Shown here: positions 1-7,166 of the stretch, piece by piece | How the letters are laid out: each line of letters starts with the position of its first letter | How positions within the stretch are numbered: position 1 is the stretch's first letter | Source: CAYWFP01 sp964457365 | Lineage (GTDB): Bacteria > Planctomycetota > SZUA-567 | DNA: 37,552 nucleotides | Assembly: GCA_964457365.1 (NCBI GenBank) | Contig: CAYWFP010000026.1 | Coordinates: forward strand, 1-37,552 | Reading direction: 5' to 3' | Notes under the pieces: model-generated | The model's input: only the letters and a program-made list of their open reading frames with translations | Database searches by the model: none | Told to the model about the DNA's origin: nothing | Translations under genes and position numbers: made by a program

Positions 1-55
1 CTTCTATGGCCATGCCGGGACTCGGCGCATCGGGGATGCGCCTGGAAGTATCCTG
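1..55. repeat. 55-bp direct repeat, copy 1, with perfect hairpin
   Basis: This stretch is identical, base for base, to positions 244-298. It contains a perfect stem-loop: GGCGCATC at 24-31, loop GGG at 32-34, and GATGCGCC at 35-42. The copy starts at the window edge, so it may extend further left. No gene is visible in it. A short palindrome inside a dispersed repeat fits a REP-like or mobile-element-associated sequence, but the family is not identified. Confidence 0.85.
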
Positions 56-64
56 GGACGGGGA

Positions 65-90
65 AGTTCCGGGGACAGTTTACTTAATTC
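65..90. repeat. 26-bp dispersed repeat, copy 1
   Basis: This is an exact copy of positions 5123-5148 in the same orientation. It begins AGTTCCGGGGACAG and ends TTACTTAATTC. The two copies bracket the three minus-strand carbohydrate genes. From memory, similar motifs occur next to REP-associated tyrosine (Y1/IS200-like) transposase genes in many genomes. No transposase is visible here. Confidence 0.8.
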
Positions 91-243
91 GGAGGAATTT
101 ACTAGAAAATTACGACATGGAGGCTCTTTTCGCCGCGTGCCGTGAGCGCGAAAAGGATCATCCCGAAGAGGGAATGAGGTAATATTCACGGCGGTGATCG
201 TCCATATCGCGACGAATTTCGTTCAGTGCTTCCCGATCAGCGA
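91..243. other. Non-coding spacer between repeats; possible gene remnants
   Basis: No credible intact gene is seen. On the plus strand a 21-codon reading frame (117-182) starts with MEALFAACRERE. On the minus strand a short frame starting at the ATG whose complement is at 253-255 reads MAIEVADREALNEIRRDMDD and stops after about 32 codons. Either could be the broken end of a small gene, but neither is long enough to identify. The base composition is visibly more AT-rich than the dcw region. Confidence 0.4.
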
Positions 244-298
244 CTTCTATGGCCATGCCGGGACTCGGCGCATCGGGGATGCGCCTGGAAGTATCCTG
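244..298. repeat. 55-bp direct repeat, copy 2, with perfect hairpin
   Basis: This is the exact second copy of positions 1-55. The hairpin arms are at 267-274 and 278-285 with a 3-nt GGG loop at 275-277. The two copies start 243 bp apart and flank the 26-bp repeat at 65-90. Confidence 0.85.
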
Positions 299-431
299 AG
301 ATCATGTGCTAAATACGATATGTAGTGGTTCTCGAAGGCAAATGGTGATGCTCCGCGCGGGTAATCACGTCGCGCAGAGACGATAATCATGTCGTCGACG
401 ATTCAGGCATATGCGAATCCCTTTTGTCTCC
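299..431. other. Intergenic stretch downstream of the esterase gene
   Basis: No gene is seen. This is the 3' side of the minus-strand esterase gene. A short palindrome (GTCGTCGAC region near 393-402) is present, but there is no stem followed by a T-run that would make a convincing intrinsic terminator. Confidence 0.4.
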
Positions 432-1976
432 TCAGCGCGCATCACTCTCGTCGTGGTAGACGCCCGCTTCCCAGTCATCGGTACGGAACGGAGAAGCCGG
501 AAGCCCCGCGCGGTTGTACAGGGTGCAGAACGCGAAGACGTCCCAGCCGTAGCGGACGTAGCGCGGCTCATCCACGTCGTTGGACCAGACGATCACCGTA
601 TCGCCGTCGATCTCCGCGCGCGCCGGATGGAAGCGACGCTCCGCGCCAGCGATGGTAAACCCCTGGAGCCGGTGACTCGGGCAGACCAGGCCGCCGCCGA
701 GGTGGTCGAAGAAAAGCCGGGCCTTGTTCTTCTCAAGCTTCATCTCGCGGAAAATCGGCCCAGACGGCTCCAGGTCCGCTTCGCCGTAACAGTCGCGGCG
801 CGCCCACAACGCCAGCCGCCGAGCCACCTCCTTCTTGTCCGGCGGATGAACGTCGTTCGGCTCGTGCCAGTCGAAGAGATCCAGGGTGACGGTCAATCCC
901 GTCTGCGGCACGCGCTGATGCGTCTTCAATTGTCCGTCGCGAACCGCAGGGCGCGCCGTCGGATTGCCCAGGTAGTTCTTGAAGCTGCACAACTGGACAA
1001 TGTAAAAGGGCATATGCGGATACTCGAATCGTTCCCGCCAGTCGCGGATGAGCGTCGCTAACTTCTGATCGTAATGCCAGTCGCCGCTATTGCTTCCGCC
1101 CTGGTTCCACAGCACGCCCCGAAACGCGAACGGCACGAGCGGATGGACCTGGGAGTTGTAGCAGGTGCTGATGCTGTCGAAACGCCGCCCCCGCTGCCGC
1201 TTTCCGGGAAACCGCTTCTTCGCTTCGGCGAACGTGGGGCATGCCGCCGGATGCTTCAGGCTCGCAGCCGCTTCGGGACTCATCCACGCCTCGGCCGCCG
1301 TTCCGCCGCTGGCGGCTTGAACGAGCCCGATCGTCACGTCCGCCCGCGGCTGGATCTCGAGGCCGAAGTAGAAAGCCAGCCCGCTGAAACCGCCCCAGTG
1401 TCCGCACGCCATCGCGTTCTCGATCGTGCAGGGGACCCAGCGCCCGTGGATGCGGTCACTCTTCGGATCGGGCTCCGGATAGCGCTCCTGCGGATCGGCA
1501 ACGAACTGCTTGGGTGCGCAGAAGAGACGCAGGTGGGGCTGGTTCGCCCGTGCCAGATCCTCCGGCGCGTGAAAGGTCCTGAACGGCGGCGCGCCATTCA
1601 TCTTGTCCAGGCCCATTTCCATATTGGACTGCCCGGAGCAGAGCCATACATCGCCGACCATGACTTCCCGCAGGGGCTTCTCGACGCCCTTGATCCGCAT
1701 CTCGTACGGACCTCCCGCCTCCATCGGCTCCAAGTCGATCCGCCAGCGGCCGTCCTCGCCCGCGGTGACGGCCTTCGTCTGTCCGTTGAACGCAACCGTC
1801 ACTTCCTCGCCGGGATCCGCCCACCCCCATACGGGAACGCGGCGCCCGCGCTGGAGAACCATATGATCGGTAAACGGTTCGGCGAGCGTTACGCCCGCCC
1901 CTTCTCCGGCACGTCCCGGAGCGGAAGACGGCAAGACAATGGCAATAGCCAACAACGCGATTGTCGCGGATCTCAT
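432..1976 (-). CDS. Secreted sialate O-acetylesterase (SASA/DUF303 family)
   Basis: The gene encodes about 514 residues. The family removes O-acetyl groups from sialic acids or other acetylated sugars outside the cytoplasm. Residues 1-23 form a signal peptide (MRSATIALLAIAIVLPSSA then a small-residue cleavage region). The nucleophile motif is visible as CSGQSNME with Ser at about residue 117. A C-terminal catalytic DxH appears as NDVHPPDKKE. The C-terminus ends in the family-typical GLPASPFRTDDW. An upstream in-frame GTG at 2003 exists, but the ATG at 1976 is preferred: AGAGGAG lies at good spacing and the signal peptide begins there. It is the last gene of a three-gene minus-strand unit, 33 bp after its neighbour, which suggests one mRNA. 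The exact substrate is unknown; xylan or other acetylated glycans are equally possible. Confidence 0.93.
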   Translation of the reverse strand: MRSATIALLAIAIVLPSSAPGRAGEGAGVTLAEPFTDHMVLQRGRRVPVWGWADPGEEVTVAFNGQTKAVTAGEDGRWRIDLEPMEAGGPYEMRIKGVEKPLREVMVGDVWLCSGQSNMEMGLDKMNGAPPFRTFHAPEDLARANQPHLRLFCAPKQFVADPQERYPEPDPKSDRIHGRWVPCTIENAMACGHWGGFSGLAFYFGLEIQPRADVTIGLVQAASGGTAAEAWMSPEAAASLKHPAACPTFAEAKKRFPGKRQRGRRFDSISTCYNSQVHPLVPFAFRGVLWNQGGSNSGDWHYDQKLATLIRDWRERFEYPHMPFYIVQLCSFKNYLGNPTARPAVRDGQLKTHQRVPQTGLTVTLDLFDWHEPNDVHPPDKKEVARRLALWARRDCYGEADLEPSGPIFREMKLEKNKARLFFDHLGGGLVCPSHRLQGFTIAGAERRFHPARAEIDGDTVIVWSNDVDEPRYVRYGWDVFAFCTLYNRAGLPASPFRTDDWEAGVYHDESDAR

Positions 1977-2009
1977 ACGGCACGTCTCCTCTGACCAGGT
2001 CACGAATGC

Positions 2010-2990
2010 CTACATCACTTCATACCACGGCACTTCAGCCCCTACGCGCCAGCGCACCAGCCGCCGGTGAACCACCCCGCCTGCGGGATCGGTCACGGTT
2101 ATCCGGGCTTCGCGCACTTCGTCCCCGGAAACGGCCGTCTTCACCGACACCTCTTTGACATCGCCGGCCGGGAGGGAGATTTCACGGTCGCCGACCTTGA
2201 CCGTCGCCGCCTCCCGCGCGGGATTCCGCAGCGTCAGCATCGGCGCCCCTTCTGCGAGCCAGTCGGGTTCTTCCACGAGCATGGACCGGTCGGCGAAACG
2301 CACGCGCAACATGGTGGAGGCATCGGTATACGCCTTGACGCCGGGATTGGTGCGCGCCTGGGCGAACGGCAAGTGGTAATTGCGGCAAACCCGAAGACGC
2401 AGCCCCGCGCCGCCCCCCTTCATCCCCACCGCCGCGAGAGGGAGCGCCGCCTCGAAGACCCACGTGTCGCCGGTCGCGTCGTTGGCATAGCGCAGCCCTT
2501 TGGGATGCCAGCCCCTCTCGACGCCGCAGGGAAGGAGGAAGCGTTTGTGGCCGCAGGAACCGGTCGTGTTGCAGAGAAGTTGAAAAGCTTCACCGGCTTC
2601 TTTCTCCAGACCGGGCACAAGCCACAGCTCGATCGAATCGTCGAGGACGATCCGCTCCATGTCGCTGCCCGTCCGGTTACGGCGGTAGCGCGCGACCGGG
2701 CCGTACCGCGGATGCACCGGCGTGACCACGGCCAGGTAAAGTGCCTTGTCGTCGCGCGTGAGCATGAAACGTCCGCCGCGGCGGTCCAGCAGGTCCGCCT
2801 TGGGCTGGAAAAAGCCCTGCACCACGGGGCCGGTCCATTCGCCCTCGGCGATTTTGCCATCGATCTCGGGTGCGTTTTCAGCCGTGTTCACCGTCACCAC
2901 GCCGACGACGGGTTCGGCCTCGCCGGCGGCGGCGCGAACCGCGCCCGGCGACAGGCAGAGAAGAAGGAAGAGAATATTCATGTATCGCAT
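2010..2990 (-). CDS. Secreted CBM9-like (carbohydrate-binding family 9-like) protein
   Basis: The gene encodes 326 residues. An N-terminal signal peptide (MRYMNILFLLLCLSPGAVRA) is followed by a domain opening with APEIDGKIAEGEW, the usual first strand of CBM9-like/DOMON-type sugar-binding domains. Later strands (DKALYLAVVTPV, LDDSIELWLVPG, WVFEAALPLAAVG) fit this fold. A smaller C-terminal beta domain follows from about residue 225. The start at 2990 has AAGG about 9 bases upstream; a second Met at codon 4 is a weaker option. It probably binds, rather than cleaves, the glycan handled by its neighbours. It lies 84 bp after the upstream gene and 33 bp before the esterase gene. Confidence 0.85.
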   Translation of the reverse strand: MRYMNILFLLLCLSPGAVRAAAGEAEPVVGVVTVNTAENAPEIDGKIAEGEWTGPVVQGFFQPKADLLDRRGGRFMLTRDDKALYLAVVTPVHPRYGPVARYRRNRTGSDMERIVLDDSIELWLVPGLEKEAGEAFQLLCNTTGSCGHKRFLLPCGVERGWHPKGLRYANDATGDTWVFEAALPLAAVGMKGGGAGLRLRVCRNYHLPFAQARTNPGVKAYTDASTMLRVRFADRSMLVEEPDWLAEGAPMLTLRNPAREAATVKVGDREISLPAGDVKEVSVKTAVSGDEVREARITVTDPAGGVVHRRLVRWRVGAEVPWYEVM

Positions 2991-3005
2991 GACGCACGCC
3001 TTTCT

Positions 3006-3025
3006 TTCGCGGCTCGCTCCGCGAA
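3006..3025 (-). other. Intercistronic stem-loop
   Basis: A perfect 7-bp stem (TTCGCGG/CCGCGAA) with a 6-nt loop lies between the stop of the glycosidase-like gene and the start of the CBM9-like gene, 16 bases before the latter's ATG. No T-run follows on the minus strand, so it is more likely an RNA-processing or stability hairpin than a full terminator. It sits close enough to the ribosome-binding site to affect initiation. Confidence 0.4.
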
Positions 3026-3074
3026 GCTCAATAATCCCGAGCGGCAGTGCAGCGGCCGCGCGCGGTCAATTTCC

Positions 3075-4853
3075 CTAGGGCTTGATTACCGCCTCGCCCA
3101 CCTCGTCGTAGACGCTCTTGGTCTTCGGGTTGTGGTGGCAGTCGAACCACCCGCGGAAGAGCAGGATGTCGCCGTTGCGCACTGCCTCGACCAGTTTCTC
3201 GCGCTGCTTGTCGAAGGGGCCGTCGGTGACGTTGATGACGCTGAACGACTTGGGAAAGACGCGTTGAACCCATGCGGGCGTGCCGTAGCCGCGCAGGTCC
3301 AGTTCCATGTAGGGCGCGGCATACGCCCAGGTGGTCGCGCCGCTGCCTTCCTTGCACCAGACGTGCTCGGGGATCAGCAGGACGTCGGGGTGTTCCTCGC
3401 GCACGGCACGATACATCTGCGCGCTCAACAGAATCCAGAGGTTCTTCATGTCCGGTTTCTGGCCGTAGAAGCGATGGATGCCGTTGGTGTCGATGTAGAA
3501 GATGCTCGCGCCCCACCGCTTCTTGGCATACGCGATCTTGTCCGCCAAGCGCCGGGCGACGGGATAAAACAGCCAGTCGGGCACCTTCTCCGGCCGGATG
3601 TCCTCGTATTCGGCTTCGACGCCCGAGCCCCACGTGCTGCCCGTATTGTGCCGCCACTTCTTCTTCTCCGGATCGAAGTAGACGCGCGAAGGACGGATGC
3701 AGACGCCGGTACGCAGGCCGGCCTCGCGGAACTTCCCGAAGAATTCGTCGGCTACCGCGTCCATCTCCGGCGCGGTCTTCTCCACCAGCCGCGGATCGCC
3801 GATATACGTCACCGGATGGGGATTCTCGGAGCCTTCCACGTCCCAGAGAATCATGCCCTGCGCGTCCATGCCCTTGAGCACTCTGATCGAATTGTCCGCA
3901 TACTTCATCGCCCGCTCGCGGAACGCCTCCTTGCCCTCGGGGGTGGTGATGTCGATGCGCTTGTCGTTGAACCAGCCGCGCGGATTGGTCTTCGAGGTAT
4001 GGCCCACGCTGCTGGCGATCAGCATGCCGATCGGACGACGGTCCGGCCAGTCCGCCCCTGCCCCGTGCATCCGGCGGAGCTTCTCGTCCGTCGCCTGCAG
4101 CGAATCCCCCACCGCCATGTCGACGGGGCCGAAACGGAGCGAGAAGGTGAGCGTGAGCGCTTCTCCGGGCGCAATCGAAGGCCGGCCGCCGGGATGCACA
4201 TAGCTCTCCCCCGGTTCAGGGAAGGGCAGGTCGCCTTGCATGCGGACGGGATATCCGGCGGCGCCTTTCTCCGGGTTGTCGATCCAGAGCGAGAGCGGCG
4301 TCCCGAAGCTCTCGTAGACCATGACCACGAGATTCTCGCCGAACGAACCGAACTGGACGGTCCGGTGCTCCACCGCCTTTTGCTTCATGCCGATTCCGAG
4401 GTTCTTCTTCCGCTCCTTCTTGCCGGGCAGCTTCAGGCGCATCAACTCCAGGTCGAACCGGTTGAGGTGCCGCGCGGAGGCGTTTTCTATCGTGACCTTC
4501 GCGGTCAGGCGCTGCTTCTGCGCTTCGTACTGCACCTTGACCCTGCCCCATTCGTATTCAATCGTCAGGATCTTCGCGGCCGGGTCGAAGCTGCGTTTCC
4601 CTTCCGGCGCTTCGACGGCTTGGTCCGTATACGTCCAGCGTCCTTTTTCGTCGACGCCGCGCTCCTGCAATACCAGGCGATTGACCGTCACCGCGCCGTT
4701 CGCGACGATCTCGTCTCCGCGATAGGCGGCGCCCAGAAGTCCTTCGGCGTCGTCCCAGCGGCAGACAAGGCCCTGGCCGTCCTCCGCCGGGACCGTTACG
4801 GTCGAGACCAGACACGCGATCAGGGCACACGGGATCATTCTCCATAGGGACAT
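3075..4853 (-). CDS. Secreted putative TIM-barrel glycosidase, family not recognised
   Basis: The gene encodes 592 residues. The start at 4853 is chosen because a signal peptide (MSLWRMIPCALIACLVSTVTVPA) begins there and AGGAG lies 7 bases upstream. The longer in-frame start at 5093 would add 80 non-secretory residues. The N-terminal 250 residues look like a beta-sandwich. The C-terminal half has strand-end motifs of a TIM barrel: MILWDVEG (about 3834-3855), IFYIDTNG (about 3481-3505), LLIPEHVW (about 3357-3380) and LLFRGWFD near the end. The Asp of YIDTNG and the Glu of IPEHVW are the best catalytic candidates, by position only. I do not recognise a named GH family. It is the first gene of the unit with a CBM9-like protein and an acetylesterase, which supports a role in glycan breakdown. 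Confidence 0.7.
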   Translation of the reverse strand: MSLWRMIPCALIACLVSTVTVPAEDGQGLVCRWDDAEGLLGAAYRGDEIVANGAVTVNRLVLQERGVDEKGRWTYTDQAVEAPEGKRSFDPAAKILTIEYEWGRVKVQYEAQKQRLTAKVTIENASARHLNRFDLELMRLKLPGKKERKKNLGIGMKQKAVEHRTVQFGSFGENLVVMVYESFGTPLSLWIDNPEKGAAGYPVRMQGDLPFPEPGESYVHPGGRPSIAPGEALTLTFSLRFGPVDMAVGDSLQATDEKLRRMHGAGADWPDRRPIGMLIASSVGHTSKTNPRGWFNDKRIDITTPEGKEAFRERAMKYADNSIRVLKGMDAQGMILWDVEGSENPHPVTYIGDPRLVEKTAPEMDAVADEFFGKFREAGLRTGVCIRPSRVYFDPEKKKWRHNTGSTWGSGVEAEYEDIRPEKVPDWLFYPVARRLADKIAYAKKRWGASIFYIDTNGIHRFYGQKPDMKNLWILLSAQMYRAVREEHPDVLLIPEHVWCKEGSGATTWAYAAPYMELDLRGYGTPAWVQRVFPKSFSVINVTDGPFDKQREKLVEAVRNGDILLFRGWFDCHHNPKTKSVYDEVGEAVIKP

Positions 4854-4991
4854 GGCGTTCTCCTGGCAATCCGAAGACACGGGCGGGGGAAAGAGCACGT
4901 ACGAAACAGAGGATATCGCGCGCCATTCATCGGCAGGCTTTCCGTCTGCGGGTTGTCCGGCGGGAACCGGGGCGATATCGGTTTTCGTACA

Positions 4992-5020
4992 AGCATAAAT
5001 GAAATCGCGAATTCGCGCAA
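4992..5020 (-). promoter_or_regulatory. Putative promoter with palindromic spacer for the carbohydrate unit
   Basis: Reading the minus strand, TTGCGC (5015-5020) and TATGCT (4992-4997) are separated by exactly 17 bases. This is a plausible sigma-70-type promoter upstream of the gene starting at 4853. A perfect 12-bp palindrome, CGCGAATTCGCG, covers 5006-5017. It overlaps the -35 box and spacer and is a good position for an operator. The predicted leader is about 130 nt. Confidence 0.4.
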
Positions 5021-5076
5021 CATGATTTTGCGGAGGCGGGCGACATCGTTTTGCTTTCCGCTTCCCGCGCGCGCGT

Positions 5077-5148
5077 TCACAGTTCCGGGTCACAGTTCAT
5101 GACAGTTCCGGGGACACATGACAGTTCCGGGGACAGTTTACTTAATTC
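5077..5148. repeat. Tandem and dispersed repeat array (26-bp repeat, copy 2)
   Basis: A 19-bp unit CATGACAGTTCCGGGGACA occurs twice head to tail (5098-5116 and 5117-5135). It is preceded by a degenerate copy around 5077-5097. The last unit runs into the 26-bp sequence at 5123-5148 that is identical to 65-90. Such arrays are typical of mobile-element or REP-type intergenic repeats. Confidence 0.8.
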
Positions 5149-5364
5149 ACTCGTCGGCTCTCGCAGCACCGTGGCAAGCTTTTTCATCGCCTCCTGCAGC
5201 AGGCCCTAACCACGCGCCCCCCTGCCGTGAAAGCCCTATATGCGGCAACCCCGCAAGATAATGGGATCAGTCAATCAGCCACCCAGGTAATGGAACGGCT
5301 GTAGTGTCTCAATCGTATAAACGGTTGCCGCCAGCCACCCCGAGTAGCAGGACGAAGATTTCTC

Positions 5365-5393
5365 CTGAAATACGCCAACGAAAACCGTAAAAT
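5365..5393 (+). promoter_or_regulatory. Putative dcw cluster promoter
   Basis: CTGAAA (5365-5370, 4 of 6 to the -35 consensus) and TAAAAT (5388-5393, 5 of 6 to the -10 consensus) are separated by 17 bases. The predicted RNA start near 5400 leaves a leader of about 58 nt before the first gene at 5458. This is the last long gap before a run of tightly packed genes, so a promoter is expected here. Confidence 0.4.
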
Positions 5394-5457
5394 AGAGTAC
5401 GGGTTTACCGTTGCGTGCCGGCGCTGGACGATGAGGATCTGCCGCAAGGAGCACGGG

Positions 5458-5952
5458 ATGAAATCGATATGGAACTGGCTGCTGGCGGCCTCGGTGGCGC
5501 TGCTGGCCGGTTCGCTCTACTTGCGCTACAAACGTCCGGGCAGTTCCGCCGACCGGCCGGAAACCGCTTCCGCCTCGCCTTCGGACACCGCGCCGGAGGA
5601 GGCGGCTGTTGCCGTGCCGCGCGAGGACGTCACGCTCGACCGGATCGTCGCCGACCCGCAGACCGCGCCCGAGCAGTATCACCGCCAACTGCGGCAGGCC
5701 TTGCAGAACGAGGTGCCGGACATGATCCGCCTGATGATCGCGGACGTCGAGGATTGCCGGCTGGTGACCGAGGACGATGCGCAAGGAAGCAGGATTGCCC
5801 GCGTCGAGCTGTTCCTGGCCGGAAATCGCCAGCCCACGCCCAACGAACTCGCCTTGATCCGGGAGCAGACGGCAGCGTCCGTATCCGGTGTAACCGAAGA
5901 AAAGGTAAGTGTCTGCGATATGAACGGCAAGCCGTACGCGAGTTTTCCATGA
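5458..5952 (+). CDS. Membrane-anchored ring-building-motif protein (FliF/YscJ/SpoIIIAG-like domain)
   Basis: The gene encodes 164 residues. The start at 5458 is preferred over 5431 because AAGGAG sits 6 bases before it and a membrane anchor begins at once (residues 5-23, WNWLLAASVALLAGSLYL). A low-complexity linker to about residue 55 follows. Residues 74-161 match the pattern of the ring-building domain of FliF/YscJ: an amphipathic helix (QYHRQLRQALQNEVPDMI), a strand like VEDCRLV, a second helix starting TPNELALIREQTAASV, and the closing strand VTEEKVSVCDMNGKPY. FliF proteins have the equivalent VxxENVTVVDxNGxLL. The single-TM plus one-domain layout also recalls SpoIIIAG. The stop overlaps the rsmH start (ATGA), so it is co-translated with the dcw genes. 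The homology is by eye; no family name is asserted. Confidence 0.7.
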   Translation: MKSIWNWLLAASVALLAGSLYLRYKRPGSSADRPETASASPSDTAPEEAAVAVPREDVTLDRIVADPQTAPEQYHRQLRQALQNEVPDMIRLMIADVEDCRLVTEDDAQGSRIARVELFLAGNRQPTPNELALIREQTAASVSGVTEEKVSVCDMNGKPYASFP

Positions 5953-6878
5953 AGGACGAGCCGCAACCGCAGAAGCGGCATATCCCGGTCATGCCCGAGG
6001 AAGTCCTCTCCTGGCTCCGGATCGAGCCTGGCGATACCGTCGTCGACGGCACGGTCGGGCTGGGCGGGCATGCCGAGCTGTTCTTGACCCACACCGCACC
6101 CGGCGGCACGCTGATCGGCCTCGACCAGGACCACGCGGCGTTGGCGCTGGCGCGGGAGCGGCTGGCAATCTTTGGCGAACGCGTAACCCTTTTTCATGCA
6201 AGATATTCCGACACCAAGGCCGTGCTTGCCAGACATGGGATGCCAAACGTGCAGAAAATCCTCCTCGATCTGGGGGTTTCGAGCCTGCAGCTCGAGCAAC
6301 CCCAACGCGGCTTCTCCTTCCGCCGCGACGGTCCGCTGGATATGCGGATGGACAATACGCAACATCTTGATGCGAAAGAGATTGTGAATAGATATTCGGA
6401 GAGCGAATTGGCTGACATTTTTTATTGTTTCGGCGAGGAACGGTTTTCGCGCCGCATTGCCAAAGAGATTGCAGAGCGTCGGAAACGCGCGACGATAAAT
6501 ACTACTGGAGAGCTGGCCGCGGCGGTACGCGCGGCGGTGCCGCGTCGTGGGCGGATCGATCCGTCGACACGCGTGTTCCAGGCGCTGCGCATCGCGGTCA
6601 ACGACGAACTCGGCGAGCTCGAACGCGGTCTTCCCGCGGTGTTGACGGCGCTGGCGCCGCGGGGACGTCTGGCGGTGCTGGCGTTTCATTCGCTGGAGGA
6701 CCGCATTGTCAAGCAGACGTTTGCCGGTTGGGAACGCGAGGGAGTGGCCCGGCGATTGCACAAGCGCGTGATCAAGCCCGGCCGCGAGGAATGCCGGCGC
6801 AACCGCCGCGCGCGCAGCGCCAAGCTCCGCGTCTGCGAGGCGACGACGGATACGGACAAGGAAGCCGGATGCGCTTGA
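5949..6878 (+). CDS. rsmH: 16S rRNA (cytosine-1402-N4)-methyltransferase RsmH (MraW)
   Basis: The gene encodes 309 residues, the normal family length. The enzyme uses S-adenosylmethionine to methylate N4 of C1402 in 16S rRNA. It opens with the family signature HIPVMPEEVLSWL and the SAM-binding loop VVDGTVGLGGHAE. Later come ILLDLGVSSLQLE, the highly typical GFSFRRDGPLDMRMD, and AFHSLEDRIVKQ near the C-terminus. The ATG at 5949 overlaps the previous stop in an ATGA, and the frame has no good alternative start. The end overlaps the ftsL-like gene by 10 bases. This is the usual second position of dcw clusters, after mraZ, which is missing here. Confidence 0.97.
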   Translation: MKDEPQPQKRHIPVMPEEVLSWLRIEPGDTVVDGTVGLGGHAELFLTHTAPGGTLIGLDQDHAALALARERLAIFGERVTLFHARYSDTKAVLARHGMPNVQKILLDLGVSSLQLEQPQRGFSFRRDGPLDMRMDNTQHLDAKEIVNRYSESELADIFYCFGEERFSRRIAKEIAERRKRATINTTGELAAAVRAAVPRRGRIDPSTRVFQALRIAVNDELGELERGLPAVLTALAPRGRLAVLAFHSLEDRIVKQTFAGWEREGVARRLHKRVIKPGREECRRNRRARSAKLRVCEATTDTDKEAGCA

Positions 6879-7156
6879 GAACGTACCTGCTGTTCCTGGC
6901 GCTCCTGGCGCTCATCGCCGTCTCGACGGTGCGCGAGAAGACGCGCCGCATCCGGTTCTGCTACGAGCTGGCGGACATGCTCGTCCGCGAGCGGTGGCTG
7001 GAGGAAGATCTGCAGCGGTGCAAGGCCGAGTTGACCGCGTTGACCAGCCCGGTGCACCTGGAGCGTCTCGCGCGCGAGATGGAACTGGCGTGCGAGCCGC
7101 TCAGGAGCGCCGAGGAGCTCCGCCGGTCGGAGATGGCCCAGGGCCGCCGGCGGTGA
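6869..7156 (+). CDS. ftsL: FtsL-like small divisome protein
   Basis: The gene encodes 95 residues. The N-terminal membrane segment (residues 5-19, TYLLFLALLALIAVS) is followed by a charged, heptad-like helix (REKTRRIRFCYELADMLVRE, then EEDLQRCKAELTALTSP). The motif LTSPVHLERLAREMEL resembles the FtsL/DivIC C-terminal tail. FtsL normally forms a periplasmic coiled coil with FtsB and FtsQ that activates FtsWI. Sequence identity in this family is too low for a motif call, so the assignment rests on topology, size and position between rsmH and ftsI. It overlaps rsmH by 10 bases. Confidence 0.8.
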   Translation: MRLRTYLLFLALLALIAVSTVREKTRRIRFCYELADMLVRERWLEEDLQRCKAELTALTSPVHLERLAREMELACEPLRSAEELRRSEMAQGRRR

Positions 7157-7166
7157 GGACGATGTC

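Larger units (their letters stand above)
4854..5457. other. Intergenic region between the carbohydrate unit and the dcw cluster
   Basis: No intact gene is seen in these about 600 bp. It holds a putative minus-strand promoter (4992-5020), the 26-bp repeat array (5077-5148) and a putative plus-strand promoter (5365-5393). A short minus-strand frame (from 5202 down into the repeat) reads MKKLATVLREPTS preceded by GLLQEA and a stop. It could be the C-terminal remnant of a lost gene. No MraZ-like gene is present here. Confidence 0.6.

Noticed and set aside
1..298. A CRISPR array
   Set aside because: There are only two repeat copies, 243 bp apart, with no regular spacers and no cas genes.
2067..4847. 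A 926-codon open frame on the plus strand
   Set aside because: It covers the two minus-strand genes that have signal peptides and recognisable domains; the plus-strand translation has none.
5431..5457. An earlier ATG for the ring-building-motif gene
   Set aside because: The ATG at 5458 has AAGGAG at good spacing and starts the membrane anchor directly; the earlier ATG has no ribosome site.
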